Shown: positions 32,711-45,588, counted from the stretch's first letter. The stretch is DNA of 64,000 nt from Lantana camara (GCA_037501455.1 CM074857.1:100101501-100165500), one strand, 5' to 3'. Program-made: numbers and translations. Notes: generated by a model not told the origin, from the letters alone.

Positions 32711-33461
32711 AGATTCACTGCTCGGGTGGAAATAGCTCTGGATGAAACTTTCTCATTTTGTCCTCAGTTTCCCAAGTGGCTTCCTCGGTCTTATCACTTC
32801 GCCACAAAACCTTTACCATGGGAATTTGCCGGTTTCTCAACACTTGAAACTTGTGATCTAGAATCTTCACCGGCTTTTGGATAAAAGTTAAATCCGGTTG
32901 CAAGTCGGTCTCTTCAACTTCTTTAACGGGGAGAATCGCGGATTTATCGGGATAATACTTCCTTAGTGGAGAAACATGGAAGACATTGTAAATCTCGGTC
33001 AAGCTCGAGGGTAGGTCCAAGCGATACACCACTTTACCAATCCTCTCGAGTATCTCAAAGGGACCCAAGTCACGAGGGTTAAGTTTCTCTCCTCTCCCAC
33101 TCTGAGCAAATCCTTTGTGCGGGGACGCTTTCAAGAACACACGGTCCCCAACCTCAAACTTGAGGTCTCTTCTACGAAGGTCGGCATAGCTCTTTTTATC
33201 TACTTGTGCTGCTTTTATCTGTTGTTGTATTAATTAGACCTTTTCAATTGCATCTCGTACGGCTTTAGAAGGTTTTTCCTTCTTCTCACCCTTCTTTACG
33301 CCTTCTTGCTTAGTCTATTTCCATTCCTCTAGATCGAAGAACAACGGAGATCTATATTTTCGACCATAAAGAACTTCATACGGGGCTATACCGATCGAGG
33401 CTTGACAACTGTTACTATAGGCAAACTCGATCAAGTGTAGGTGTTGATCCCAAGAGGTCTA
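32711..33461 (-). pseudogene. Gypsy 2 pol, C-terminal part (integrase end and chromodomain)
   Basis: On the minus strand the frame enters from the Copia A insertion site with SWDQHLHLIEFAYSNS. It continues through the integrase GPY-like region (KLNPRDLGPFEILERIG, VYRLDLPSSL, IYNVFHVSPLRKY) and ends in a chromodomain-like module (IPMVKVLWRSDKTEEATWE, MRKFHPELF) with a stop at about 32715. Chromodomains of this type at the integrase end define plant chromoviruses and are thought to guide insertion into heterochromatin. At least two stops lie between 33220 and 33330. The N-terminal integrase half resumes at 47673. Confidence 0.92.
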
Positions 33462-35570
33462 TGTTGGGACAAACACGATCAGAAAGCGCAGCAAAATTTA
33501 AAATTTTTCCCAAAAAGCAAGATCGGACTTGGAATTCTCTTTCCAATCTTAGGGATTCAAGAGCTTACAAGAATCGACGCTGTCTTGACATGTTTTGAGC
33601 TGCCCTCACAGGCGCTTCATGCGGTAATGGCAACCCCGTCCCTCAAAAGATTCTTTTTACTAGATTTCATAGTAGGTTTCCTCTAGAGTAATAATCTACA
33701 CCAGACCTAGATTCAAATCATGTCATGAAGAGTGCTAGCGGTATAACATGTGTAAACAAAGAAACATAAAATGAGAAGAAAGAGAACAAAAGAATTATCC
33801 CATCATGAAGCCATCGTGTCATTTCGGCGTGAATCCCAAGTCACGCATAAGAGATAATTTTTGAACCCCTTAGCCTATTTATAGGTTAAAGTTCGAACAC
33901 CCCTTTGACTTGTTGGAATCGGATTCCAACTTTGACTTTTCTTCTATTTCTTTTTCTTCAAGTAATAAGAATCTTATTCAAACTAAGATATCTATTTCTT
34001 CTAGAAAGAGAGTTCCTAACTAATTAGGAATATTTAATTATTCCAATAATAATTAAATATCTTATTCCAATAATATTTGTTCTAATCATATTAGAATTAA
34101 TATTTACTAGAATAATAAATAGAAGATATTTAGTATTTATTTATTTATTTATTCTAATCAAATTAGAACAACTAAATAATTAAATACTTAGAATTAATTC
34201 TCTAATTAATTCCATGGAGGGTTTTAGAATTAATTCTCTTAATTAATTCTAACGAGCTAAAATTAATTCTCTAATTAATTTTACTGGGCTTTATAATTAA
34301 TTATAATAGGGATTTATAATTAATTCTCCTAATTAATTATATTTGGGCCTTATAATTAATTCTCCAATTAATCAACACATGGTCTAATTGAGAAATTGGA
34401 CCACATGCCCAAACTCAAGCTCACATGCCACACGTGTACATTTACAGGTGTGGTCTCGTTTTGATCTTTCCTTCAATACCCTTTGAACCTGGCATTTGTG
34501 TGTAACCCCCTAGGTTCATTTTCAGTTAGCAGTGAGACTAATACATTTTATTAGTTCACAGGTCACACGACCATAGTCTAGCCACCGGTGTATGACCCCT
34601 ACCCGAACAATGAATATATATTAGAAAGAACCTTTCAATCAATGACATCTGTGAGGTAAGATCCTCCTACCATCCCATCTCTCGATTAAGAACTAGGGCA
34701 TGAGAATAATGAGAGCCCTACTAATCTCGATCATAAAGCTAAGTACATTTCATATCCATTTGATCTCAATCCAAGAAACCCTTTTCTTGATGTCTTGATC
34801 CACTACCTCGGCTGAGGGTTTAGGATGGCATATGAGCGACTTATGCAATAAGAGATCTTCTTACATTAAAGCAAGTGTAGGTCCTCTGTTGATTTTCATA
34901 TGCTTCCATGTGCCACTTGTGCAGTCTTAGCATAAGCCTTGAATCAGTTGTCTCGTGAGACATCCTTTAAAGCTTATACCAAAGACTATAGAGTTAGCTC
35001 ACAAAGCATCAATGGAATCTCAAGTCAAAGGATTACTTTACTCACGCCATTGACCTATGAGATATTCCCTAATCTGGCAGTTTCCTCTTCCTGAAGTGGA
35101 AACTTCCTTTCCCATTTAGGAATCTTCTCACGTGGGACACCTCAGTGTACCCGTTCTCTTAACGAGCACCATCATCTATTGCGTACGCATCAACTTATGC
35201 ACTTTACACCCCATGAAACAGGATGATCCTTCTTAAGGATGCAATCCATGAGCCAGTCTCAATCGAGCCTAATCAACACTCCCACTGTTTGTTAGACTCA
35301 TGACTTGGAGTGGTTTCTAATCCGGCCTTGAGTTAGGGCTTGCTTCATGTGTCATTCACCTAATGACAAAATCCCTAACAGCCTTATGGATTAGGGGAGT
35401 TCTCATACATGCGCACGTAATGGAAACCCACAAAAACACGTATTGGCATACAAAGAAGTGTTTGCCTATGATAATAATCAATCGTATATTATTCAAAGAT
35501 TGTTTACGATATAAGAAAAGTCCCAAAATAGATTACGTCGAACCGGCTTTCTAGGGCACTATTCCCAATA
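33462..35570 (-). repeat. Copia A 3' LTR (left copy)
   Basis: About 2.1 kb. On the minus strand the TATA box is TATAAATAG at 33883-33875. A CACGTG box lies at 34431. The terminal dinucleotide has mutated from CA to TA at 35569-35570. Confidence 0.9.
33875..33883 (-). promoter_or_regulatory. TATA box of the Copia A LTR
   Basis: Minus-strand TATAAATAG. The equivalent site in the right LTR, near 46008, reads TATACATAG, so the 5' LTR promoter motif has decayed. Confidence 0.55.
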
Positions 35571-38054
35571 ATCTCCCACTTGTCCGTAAAAGCCATTTAG
35601 GTACTCTGAGTCTCATCTTCTCAAGATGTACTTTGAGAGCCTATTGACTTTGGGCGTTCCAAAGTGGATCTGCTATGTTCTCTGCTGATGTGACCCTCTT
35701 ATTTACACATCTATAAGGAAACACTTTTTCCTTATTAAGTGACTCGTAATCATGTGTTCAGTCTCTTGGTGAGGTCTTGGTTCTCTTACTTGAGCAACCA
35801 CCCATTTAATCATACGATATGATAATACTGTTGTTTCATGCTAGGAACTTCATCTAGCTAGTTAGATGGAGTTTCTTACCCAAACCCTTAACTTAGTAGT
35901 ACTCAATACTGCTAAGTATTTAACCATGATGGTTAAAATTCACAGTGTACGTGTTTGGAACAATTTCTAATACAATGTTTTGCCATTTAGGTAGAATATG
36001 TATCCTTTCAATGATTTACAATCATCTATGTTTGATGGAACGATTACATCAAAATATCCTTCTAACGGCAAGATCTTTCTGGCCTCTATAAAAATATCCT
36101 CATTTCTTCTAAGTACTCTGAGGGTATATTTTACAGCAATCCAGTGACCTTCTCTAAGGCCAAATTAGATTAGGCCCACTACGCTTAGTATTACGCCACA
36201 TCCAGTCTAGTATATAACTTTGCATACATTATGAACCCTTTCACTTAAAGGAGTTTTGGACATTCTAATTTTCCTAAAGTTATCTTAGGACACATCCTCT
36301 TCAAAAGAGACATCCATTGTCCAAACTAAACTAATTTAGTATCTTGGTTATGTACTTGATTGTGATAATCATTCATCCTCTCAAATCAATCTCCATAGAT
36401 CTTAAGTTAAGAATGTAGGATCCATCACAAAGATCTTTCATGTCAAAATGTTTCCCAAACATATTTTGCTGACTTTCATGTTATCATTCGCATTCCTGAT
36501 AAGAATGATGTCATATCTAAAGTACCAAAGGTTGAAGCTAATGTCACTAACTTTACGTGTACACTTGAGGCTTATTCAACTTCCATCTGTGTCAAGCGAT
36601 TTGACCATCTATGGAATCGAATTCTCTAACTCCTAGAAGCTTTTTATCAATCTACATATTGACTTAGGGGTTTGCATACCTTATGCATACTCCCACTGAA
36701 TATGAGATTCATAGAAATATCATATTCTAGCCTCATTCAATCTCCTATTGAGTAAGACAGTTCTTATGTTTATTTATCATATCTCATAGTCAGAATATGC
36801 AGATATGCTAAATACAATCCGAATGGACTTCTGCATTTCAACCGTCAAGAAGGTTGTAATGCTTTCCACTTACTCCAAGCTTTCACTTGTAGATCCATTT
36901 ACACCTTATGGGCCTGATCCTATCAGGTAGATCAACTAAGGTCAAAACTTTTTTTGATCATATAGAATCCCTCTCGGATTTTAATATTTAGGAATGCGTT
37001 CTAAAAGTCATATCAGGAGGGTTTCACACGTATACTTACTTTAAAATTTGGCTAAGTTTTATTAGATGGCTAGTTTACTGAGAGATAATCCTATTATGTC
37101 TAAGATGACTAAGGAATTAGCCAATAAGGTATTCGCTATCTCGATCAGATCGAATTGCTTATGTCTTATGACTACTTTGGTGCCTAACCTCCTTTTGAAA
37201 TTCTAAGAATTTTATATAAGTTTCGAGTTTGTACTTCATCAAGTACATTCATTCATAATGATCAAACTGATGATTATTTCTAGTGCTTACATTGAGCAAT
37301 AGATAAACATCAGTATGAATCGAAATCCTCTGAGTGCTTGGCACGTTTCCACTTTTCTCATAGACGGGGTTATGGGAACGTTTCCCTTAAGACAGGATTC
37401 ACTGGAAATTAACTCTCTAGGTCCATTTTCGTAAAATGATCCTAAGATGTCTAACTCACAATTCCTTTTGTGTCTTATCATGTCAAAGTAATTCGAAACT
37501 TTGTCATCTCACTTACTTTTGGTGTCTCATTGTATGATCAAAACATTAGTGCTTTGAGTTTTGCACAACGGATTATGCAAAATTAAATCAAGACTTGTGA
37601 ATTCTATTCCTATTAGAATTACTAAACGAGATAACCCATCAGAGTACTCATACTCTTTGTAGTTCCTTTTCAAATTCCTTATTTGCCACTAAAGAAGCAA
37701 ACGTCCTTTTCCGATCTCTATTCTTTTGGGCGTTGCCCTTTACTTGCCTCTCCATCGGGCTTTAAGGGTTTGTTCTTCATTAGGCTTTCAAGCCTTTACC
37801 TCAGTAGGTTTAGAAGAAGATTTAACCATCATAACCTTTTAGTCCTTCTTAAGGATGCTCTTAACTAAATGATTAACTATGCTACAATGGCATCATTGTG
37901 GTTGAGCATAAAAGGGTTAAATAATGGTGAAAGCAATTTGAGCAATCAGTGCATTGAGAACTCATTTCTCAATAAAGATCGAGACTTCAAGATCTTCGAG
38001 TAAGATTTTTAGACCTCGTCCATGTGCGCTTGTTTCCTCATTTGGAATATGGAA
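35571..38054 (-). pseudogene. Copia A pol remnant
   Basis: Begins with the polypurine tract (minus strand, AAGTGGGAGAT next to the LTR). It then follows Copia B collinearly but with heavy substitution and deletions: RNase H at 35600-35950, RT at 36000-36990, integrase at 37040-37480 and gag-related sequence at about 37680-38050. For example 'tgatgtgaccctct' at 35688 and 'atcctattatgtctaagatg' at 37089 align with 51963 and 54063. About 2.5 kb stands for roughly 3.9 kb in Copia B, so parts are missing. No frame of useful length survives. Confidence 0.8.
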
Positions 38055-39179
38055 TGTAGCACCCCAACAGGGGACACCACACCCCCGCACTATAGTCTAA
38101 CACGTGTAATGAAACCAAACCTCCGCACGTGCCGAGCCATAGCGAATGGAGACAAACAAAACAAAACCAACCTTAAGCTAGGCGGAACGTAGACCCCGCA
38201 CAAAACAATACTTAACAAAATATGCGGAAGGGTGAACATGCCAAACAAAATTCAAAACCATACAAACAGGTGACGATTCAAACTAGCATAATTCCTAATG
38301 CCGAAATCAATTCATAACATAAATTATACGTGGAAATGAGTTCAATTTTGTCCCTAGAAGTCTGTCCCGAATTCAAATCATAATTAAACAAATCATATAT
38401 ACAAACGTGCAATCATATCGTACAAACATAATTCAAAACAAAATACTAAATTCAAAATTTAGACTATACGAAAGACCGACTCGAACGGACTCCACAAACG
38501 AAAGACTCCGCCTAGCTCGAACTCCAAAGTAAACCTACAAAGCTAAAAACGTAAAGAAGGAGGGGTCAGTCACACTTGACTGAGCAAGGGGTTAACACAC
38601 GCACGCTATACATATAGACATAGCAAAGCACGTTCAAAGTTAAATGTTCGTGAGTCCGGGATTAGTTTTTGCACACCAAAAGATTTACCCGTGATAATAT
38701 ATATATATAGGGTAACTTAGCAAAACAGAATAAACAAAACTTAACTAAACTTATATCAAAGCGTACGTTCAAATTCATGCAGACTTAACAAACTTATCAA
38801 AACATATTTTATTAAGTTAAAAGTATACCAAATTTTATCTTAATTTATGAATCTACCCCCGTTTCACGAACTTAACATAAACATAACGAAACTCGGCGGG
38901 CACACAAAGAAAATGTGTAAAGCAACAAAATATACAAAATAATACATACCAACAGATGCAGACGTGTCAAACCTCGAATCAAAGTGATGGAAGGGTTGTG
39001 CGGCCCTAGCCATGCAAAACGGACGAGGGGAGTGCTCAATGCTCCTCAAACCCTTAGGACTCCATCCCCCAACCCACTCCCGGGTGGGTTCCGGTACATC
39101 CTTAGCATATAGCATACATCGGGGCCCCATCAAACAAAACATAACACGTATAAAGCATATCAAATCCTAAGTCCGCTAC

Positions 39180-39330
39180 AAATGTGCATACCAAATCGTA
39201 CCGTGCGTGCCACAAATATACGCATCATATACATACACACATACATACATATTCCATGCATACATATTATACATACATACGGACTTGTACACATACGAAC
39301 TTGCATACCACACACAAACGTACCAAATCT
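39180..39330. repeat. ATAC/ACAT-rich low-complexity tract
   Basis: Short units such as 'catacacacatacatacat' recur over about 150 bp inside the solo LTR. ORFs across it are low-complexity artefacts. Confidence 0.6.
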
Positions 39331-40308
39331 AACACAAGCATACATAGGCTCATACATAGCGTTCATACTTTCAAACGTATAACAAAACCATCAAAATACG
39401 TATTCCGCACATATTTACATATACATAGGGCTTATAAATCGTATGCATTTAAAACGAGCACGTCGCATTAGGGTATAACTATATCCTAACCTCACCTTAT
39501 ACCAAACGAAGCCGAAGACAAAGCGCTTGATTCACCCCATAATCAACTTGACCGACAAAACACCACCCCGGGTGCACTTGAACAAACTGAAGGTAAAAGA
39601 GAAGACTTAGACTCGAGAATGAACACATAGACGCACGGCATATGCATAAGCACTTAGGAGATGCAAGCACGTAAGCAAGGCTCATATTTAACTTAGTTTC
39701 ATGAAAAAGAAGTCATACCACACTTAACAAACTCATTTAATATCATATAGCATGCTCAGAATAAGTTCATGTGCACAATTAATGCATATTACAAAGTAGA
39801 GATGCATAATAAGGTTCATATATGCATCGTGCAAACAATTCACGTTACTTAAGCGACATAAAATGCATATAAGAACAAGTACATACACATAAACATGATA
39901 AAACAAGTTTAGAGATGAAAAGGTGTAAGAAAAGCGGAAGAAGAACACGAAAAGTGGATCCGAGCGAAAACGGACGAAAACTGGAAATTCTCCAAAATGG
40001 ACAAGCTGTAGGAAAACGATCATAACTTGAGTTTGAGAAATGGGAATTGAGTTTTGTTTCTTGAAAATAAAACTGGACACATAGATCTTTCAAATGGTAT
40101 ATGGCTCGAATCATGGTTCAAAGCAAGGCGAAAATGGCGTAGGTTTGAAGTTGAACAAAAACAGATTTTTGGCGAAGTGGCGACACAAAATTAAAATGAT
40201 TATATCTCACAAATGACAACGATTTCTAAGGTGATTCCAATTGGAGAATGTTCTACACTCAAAGAAGTTCTATAGTCAAAAATTCAGGCAAAACGGAGCA
40301 CGTAAGAG

Positions 40309-40434
40309 GGCGTAGCGACCGCAATAAAATTGCACTGGAAACCAGTCGCGGCCGCGAAGGCAAGACAGAACCTCACTCAGCATGACGGTCGCGGCCGCGA
40401 CACTTTCATGCCTAAAAACGGTCGTGGGCGCAAC
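40309..40434. repeat. GC-rich palindromic units in the minus-strand solo LTR
   Basis: GTCGCGGCCGCGA at 40345 and 40388, with degenerate relatives at about 40309 (GTAGCGACCGC) and 40420 (GTCGTGGGCGC). They sit in the same part of the LTR as the CCCCGGCCGGG units at 25573-25662, next to the conserved 'gagatataatc' region, yet the sequences are unrelated. Confidence 0.75.
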
Positions 40435-40976
40435 CAAGCTTTCAGCCATGGTGACTGCAACGCGGGGAGGTTTCGAACCTCCCCAAAAACCATCCCAAAC
40501 CCCAAGAAACGACACAAAATGAACATATAACATCAAATAACACATATAGAACACATTAGAGCACAAATCGGACTCTGAAACGAGCCCGAACCACCAAAAT
40601 ACGAAATCCATACTATTCATCATCTTCATCAAAATCAAGAAATCAAGTAATAAAACAAGATTCAATCAGGTAGAATCAAAGCACATACTGAGAGGATCAC
40701 ATTGCTTACCTTGGATCGTTGATCGGGCAAACGGGGATGGGGTTCTTGAGCTTAAGAGCTTGGGTGGCTTTCTTCTCTTCTTTTTCCCCCTTTCTACATG
40801 GCTGCTATAACGTGATGAGGGAGAGAGAGAAATGAGCTGATTTTTCTGCTCATTTCGGGTTATAAACGGATCGGGTTAAATGAAAACGGGTAGGGTCAAA
40901 TGGTATCTGGTCCAAACGGATCGAATTTTAAAATGGTAGGGCTATCAAACGGCCTAAAAAAAATACAAAGTTAATT

Positions 40977-41231
40977 GGGAAAATTGAAAAATCGGTATAC
41001 CAACTCCAACGATTTAGCGTTTTCGATACTTTAAATTTTCCGATGAAAAAAAAACCCACAACTATTTAAAAAATGCAAAAAAAAACCAATTTTGCCCAGG
41101 ATAGTCAAAACCCGCCAGATATCCGACCCGGATGCGCACGTGGCTCGCTTGAGTCCATGCTGTCCAAAAATGCCCGTCCACCTCAACAAAAACCTGCCAT
41201 GCTGTAAATACACACAGGTAATTAAAAAAAT
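40977..41231. repeat. MULE terminal inverted repeat, left
   Basis: Reverse complement of 43045-43302 with a few mismatches. It includes 'actccaacgattta', 'ttttgcccaggatagtcaaa' and 'tgctgtaaatacacacaggt'. Confidence 0.92.
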
Positions 41232-41699
41232 CATAATAATTATATATATAAGTAATATAATATTTAATATATACATTATACATCATTTTTTTATAATTAT
41301 CATATAAATATAATTAGTTATATTATTAAAAAAATTATATAACATTATATATAACTATATATAATATAAAATTTATTGCATAAAATTATATAATATTATA
41401 ATAAATATATTTTATATATATACAATAAATTTTATAAATAGTATTTGATATTTACTTAACAAATTAGCAAATTTAAATGACATTATACAATTTTTTTTAT
41501 GATTATAATAAAATATAATTATTTATATTATTAAAAAATTATATTTATATGTATATATATGCTATAAATTTTATAAATAATATTTAATATGTACATAATG
41601 TATATTTTTTTTTGTACAGTACATAATGCATATTAAACATATTAACAAATTTGTATATTATTATAATATTATAAATAAAAAATAAAAAATAAAAAAAGA

Positions 41700-42790
41700 A
41701 AGGGGAGAACACGTCCTCTCCATCTTGTCCACAAGGCCCGCTGTAACTCTTCCACCCCTAAATCTGCAACTCCACAACCACCGGAGCTCCACCAACGCCC
41801 TTTCTTCAAATCGGTCTCAATCACGGGTTCAAACTGCATAGGATGTCTTCTTCACCATCCTAAGATGATAGCAGAGATGAGTATCCCTTTTGCTGAACTT
41901 GGTTACTGAAATGCAAGAGAAAAGATCAAATACTTCACAAAAATTCATAAACATTAAATTGTTATTTAGCTACGTTCTTTGCATCTCATACTCATGTTCC
42001 TGCAAATCTTTTTGGAGCAATGAAGCAAAACAACGGAAGGAACTTAGACGATTTAACAAAACCCTCATCAGCCAAACAAACAGAGAGCAAGACTCATTCA
42101 CATCATCATTATTGAAAATATAGACCTTTCCTTCACTGAACTTAATATCACAATCCACAAAACTCTAAGTCGCTGAACTTCAATTTTAGGGATTTAGAAC
42201 TTCAATTCCCGATAAATCAACCAATTGCTGCAATTGAAGAACAAAAACTCGAAATTAACGAAAGAGAATGCGAACCTGGGGGAATGCCCCACCACCAGTC
42301 TAAGTGCAGCAGCAGCAGCACAATTGCAGCAACACCTAAGAAATTTGTTTTTTTGGCCTTCAAAGAAGCATAGCAAGCTCAACTGTTATCCAAAACCTTC
42401 CTCAGCTCCACAGGGGCTCCTCCCAGATTTTACTCATCCCAACCATTTATTGTCAGATCTAGATCTCAGAACTTGATTTGAGAGTTTTTGTGTGTGTACA
42501 GAGAAGACGAGGAGGAGAGGGAGTTTGACAGGGTTGGTGCCTGGTGGTGGTGGTGGAGACGCTGGGGGAAGGGTGGCGGTGAACTTGGTGAAAGAGGAAG
42601 GGGGTAGGAGAGATGGATGGTGGTGGTGGTGGCGGCGGCGGATTTGAGGGGGGAGCGACGGGGTTGGTTTCTAGTGTGGTGGGCCTGCAAAGAGAAGGGA
42701 GACGGTGGATTTGGGGGGATAGAGGTGATGGTGGTCGCAACGCAGCGGTGACGGAGACAATAACAAAGGTGGACGAAGAATGAAGATGAT
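41700..42790. other. MULE internal core, possible captured host sequence
   Basis: GC-richer than its AT-rich flanks. On the minus strand 42740-42459 is open and strongly Pro/Ser/Thr-rich (PPPPPPPPSISPT), and on the + strand there are short open stretches. (GGT)n/(GGC)n runs near 42540-42645 explain the poly-Pro reading. I recognise no protein. It could be a 5' leader or first exon taken from a gene (Pack-MULE style), or only simple-sequence expansion. Confidence 0.35.
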
Positions 42791-43044
42791 GATCGAAGTG
42801 ATATTTTAGATAATTAAAAAAAGATTATGAAATAAATTTTGTTTAATATATAAAAAAACTAAGATAAAATTTTGATTTTAGTTTATTTTAACTTTATATA
42901 CATATATATACACACACATATTATACATACCGTAGGATTTTATTGTTTATGTAGTTAATTAAAACATTAAATTTAATTAGTATCAAAGTTATATTATGCT
43001 TTTAAATTGTTAAATAATTTTGATTGGCTTACTTGGCAATTTTA

Positions 43045-43302
43045 ATTTTTTTTAATTACCTGTGTGTATTTACAGCATGGCAGGTTTTTGCTGAGGTGGA
43101 TGGGCATTTTTGGACAGCATGGACTCAGGCAAGCCATGTGCGCATCCGGGTCGGATATCCGACAGGTTTTGACTATCCTGGGCAAAATTGGCTTTTTTTT
43201 GCATTTTTTTTAATAGTTGTGGATTTTTTTTTTCACCGAAAAATTTAAAGTACCGAAAACTCTAAATCGTTGGAGTTCGTATACCCATTTTGCAATTTTC
43301 CC
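43045..43302. repeat. MULE terminal inverted repeat, right
   Basis: Mirror of 40977-41231, ending CAATTTTCCC before the aagttaatt duplication. Confidence 0.92.
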
Positions 43303-44074
43303 AAGTTAATTTCATTAAATCGGAATTGTCAAAAATGAACTCAACGAAGGGGTCAGAATTCGAATTCAAATTCCCGAGTTCAAGATTGCCACGAAGGCCA
43401 AAATACCCTAATTATAATTAGGTCCCTAATCTTTCAATTATTGGGCAATCGAGCCCAAACATATTAATTAAATCTAAAGCGCATATAACTTAAATAAATT
43501 ACACGTTGACATTTAAAGCATGCGAATCACATAAATCACAAAATTACTGAATTAAACTCTCTCGTGACGTCGTACCTGGAATGCCGAAGAATCGGGATGT
43601 TACATGGAACCATTCCATAATGTTATATCTTGTAACATTTTTATGAGGTGGTTCAATTGCTCTTTAGTGGTCGAAAAAATTCATCCACTTTAGATTGCTT
43701 CTCTTTAGTCCTGGGTCGAATTTTCAAAAGTAAGTGAAAACTTCGCATTATAGAGAACACTTTTCTCTTTTCGGAATCTAAAATGAATTTTAAGATCCGA
43801 AGTCAATTAGAGTTAGTTAGGACTTAGTCAACTTGTTTGACTTAAGGATGGATACGAATGGGTTTTATTTCATATTGTAGAGAATCACAGAATTACAACC
43901 TAAATGCTAAGCAGAAAAAATGTAAGCATATTGAATAATAACGTAATACATAGGATTTAAGTCTTTTATCATATGTAGCTCCCACTGTTATTAGAAGATC
44001 TTAAAATCCCAACTATCTTAGAGAAAACTTGTTTTTCCCAATGGGTACTAAGATCCCAAGCACTTTATCTTGGA

Positions 44075-44391
44075 CCCACGACTCGCGGACATCCTCAATA
44101 AAGCTTTAGGTAGGTACAACTTGCCAATTCCATCACTATGGAACTCTCAGTAATATTTTTGCATCACCCATCTTTCAATATGGACTCACGACTCGTGCGA
44201 CATCCATATTTACTTAGGCGTTAAGCAGAACCCATCAATCATAAGATCATGATTAAACTTAGTCCGGAACGAACCACGACTCGCGGACATCACCCATTCC
44301 AAAATAACCATGAAATATCGATCACTTAATGTGATCAATCTGGAAACTAAGAACTAATAGGTTTCACATAGCCACCCTACGACTCATGGAC
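44075..44391. repeat. Four-copy leader repeat, Copia A
   Basis: Units CCCACGACTCGCGGACAT (44075), CTCACGACTCGTGCGACAT (44185), ACCACGACTCGCGGACAT (44273) and CCTACGACTCATGGACA (44375). Spacings are 110, 88 and 102 bp. The same four-unit arrangement occurs in Copia B at 55988-56309. Confidence 0.85.
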
Positions 44392-45034
44392 AGTAACTAA
44401 CTCCCCTATTAAACTTAAATCCTATTGATGGAATGATAGGAATTTTATTTAAAGTTCTCACTTTATACAAAATACCTATTTTTCGAAGTTGCTTAATATT
44501 TATGGGATTTTCGAATACTGGAGAGTTGTCTAGTTTTTGACCTCACATTGGCATACCCCGGCCCAAAAACAGTAATATGGAAAGCCACATAATAAACACA
44601 TAACAGTACGCACATAGTGGGGCACCGACCCCAATTGAAAAACGCAATTATGGGGATCCAACCCCAAATTTAAACCATCCATGTGCATAAATTAAAACAT
44701 TCACAAGACTGACCCATGATCACCTAACATTCTAAAATTGCAAGAATTTAAATTTACCAAAAAATTTAAAATTCTTTTAGCTTTAAGTTCTACTAACTCA
44801 AAGTAATCTGAAAACAGTTCCTTGTTCAAGAATATATATTCATAGTCAAAAGTTAAAATCTGAGAAAATTCAAGTTAATTCAAAATTAACAATTTTATAA
44901 AATTATTGTTTTAAAAATAATAATAATATTAATTTTCCCAAAAATTAAAACCGACTTTAATTCCAAAAATTCCCAAATTATAATTTTATTTCCAAAAATA
45001 AAATATTTTTAGTTAAAAAATAATTTTAAAATAA

Positions 45035-45330
45035 AATTTGGGGCGAAAACACGAAAAATCGCGTCGCGAGGAGTCCTTCCAGGAAGGACGCGCGCACGCA
45101 GCGTAGCAGGCCCCGCGCGCACTGCGCGTAAGTAGGGCGAACACTCCCGATCGGGCAAGGCAAATACACGCGCCTGGGCGAGAAGCAGGCAGGCGGTGCG
45201 CGGGTGCGTGCGCTAGGCTGCTCCGACGACTCCCGTCGAGCTGTTTTCGGCCCCGACTTGATCTGTTCGCGTGCGGCAACGACGAGCGACAAACTCGCTT
45301 AGTCCTCGTCGTCCCGCACCGATTTCATGC
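45035..45330. repeat. GC-rich island in the Copia A leader
   Basis: About 300 bp of CGCG/GCGC-rich sequence in an AT-rich setting, placed 250-550 bp inside the element from the primer site. Two overlapping open frames on the minus strand are composition artefacts (Arg/Ala/Ser/Pro-rich). An unrelated GC-rich island occupies the same position in Copia B. Confidence 0.75.
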
Positions 45331-45575
45331 AAAATTTTCAGAAAATTTTAATCTAAATTCAGGAATTAAAATCACGATTTTATAAATAAATCTAAAATTT
45401 AAAACGAATCTAATAAATTTTCAGAAAACCTTTTTCTCAATTTTTTTGGAAACCTCTCAGATTCAAAAGCTCAGATTACGAAACAAATTCAAGAATACTT
45501 AACTGTAACTCAGATTCGAGAATTTCTCAAAATTCAATTAAAGAAGATAGATCAGACATAGACCTTACATGGTAG

Positions 45576-45587
45576 CTCTGATACCAC
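45576..45587 (-). other. Primer binding site (initiator Met tRNA), Copia A
   Basis: Forward GCTCTGATACCA, minus-strand TGGTATCAGAGC, next to the LTR (TGTTGGG at 45589). Confidence 0.9.
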
Positions 45588-45588
45588 T

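Larger units (their letters stand above)
40977..43302. mobile_element. Mutator-like element (MULE) with long TIRs, 2326 bp
   Basis: Terminal inverted repeats of about 255 bp (40977-41231 and 43045-43302) start GGGAAAATTG. The insertion is flanked by the 9-bp direct repeat aagttaatt (40968-40976 and 43303-43311). Long TIRs with a 9-bp duplication are diagnostic of MULEs. The interior (41232-43044) has AT-rich flanks and a GC-richer core (about 41700-42790), with no MuDR transposase, so it is non-autonomous. The core may be captured host sequence. Confidence 0.9.
38055..43604 (-). mobile_element. Solo LTR, minus strand, containing a Mutator-like element
   Basis: On the + strand it starts TGTAGCACCCCA and ends GGGATGTTACA, flanked by tggaa at 38050-38054 and 43605-43609. 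In reverse complement it aligns with the solo LTR at 24604-27684, for example around 'gagatataatca' (near 40200) and 'gtgtcgccacttcgcc', and near the end 'cccccgcactat'. Without the nested element it is about 3.2 kb. It has no coding or priming sites, so this is a second solo LTR of one family, inserted into the gag region of Copia A. Confidence 0.9.
43605..45588 (-). other. Copia A untranslated leader and start of gag (decayed)
   Basis: On the minus strand, downstream of the primer site, the order is GC-rich island (about 45040-45320), AT-rich stretch, four-copy ACGACTCGCGGACAT repeat (44075-44391), and then gag remnants (43610-43860) that align with the gag start of Copia B near 55430-55780. 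No intact ORF remains. Confidence 0.75.

Noticed and set aside
39160..39471. Tyr/His/Ile-rich ORFs on both strands
   Set aside because: Low-complexity ATAC/ACAT tract within the solo LTR.
42459..42740. Proline-rich ORF as a real extensin-like protein
   Set aside because: Driven by (GGT)n/(GGC)n runs. No signal peptide or family pattern is seen, and it lies inside a non-autonomous MULE. Kept only as possible captured sequence.
40977..43302. Foldback element or assembly inversion
   Set aside because: The 9-bp duplication aagttaatt at both flanks and mismatches between the arms indicate a real MULE insertion.
45013..45292. Two overlapping 88-residue minus-strand ORFs
   Set aside because: They are Arg/Ala/Ser-rich readings of a GC-rich island in an untranslated copia leader. 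Both frames are open only because of composition, and no family resemblance is seen.
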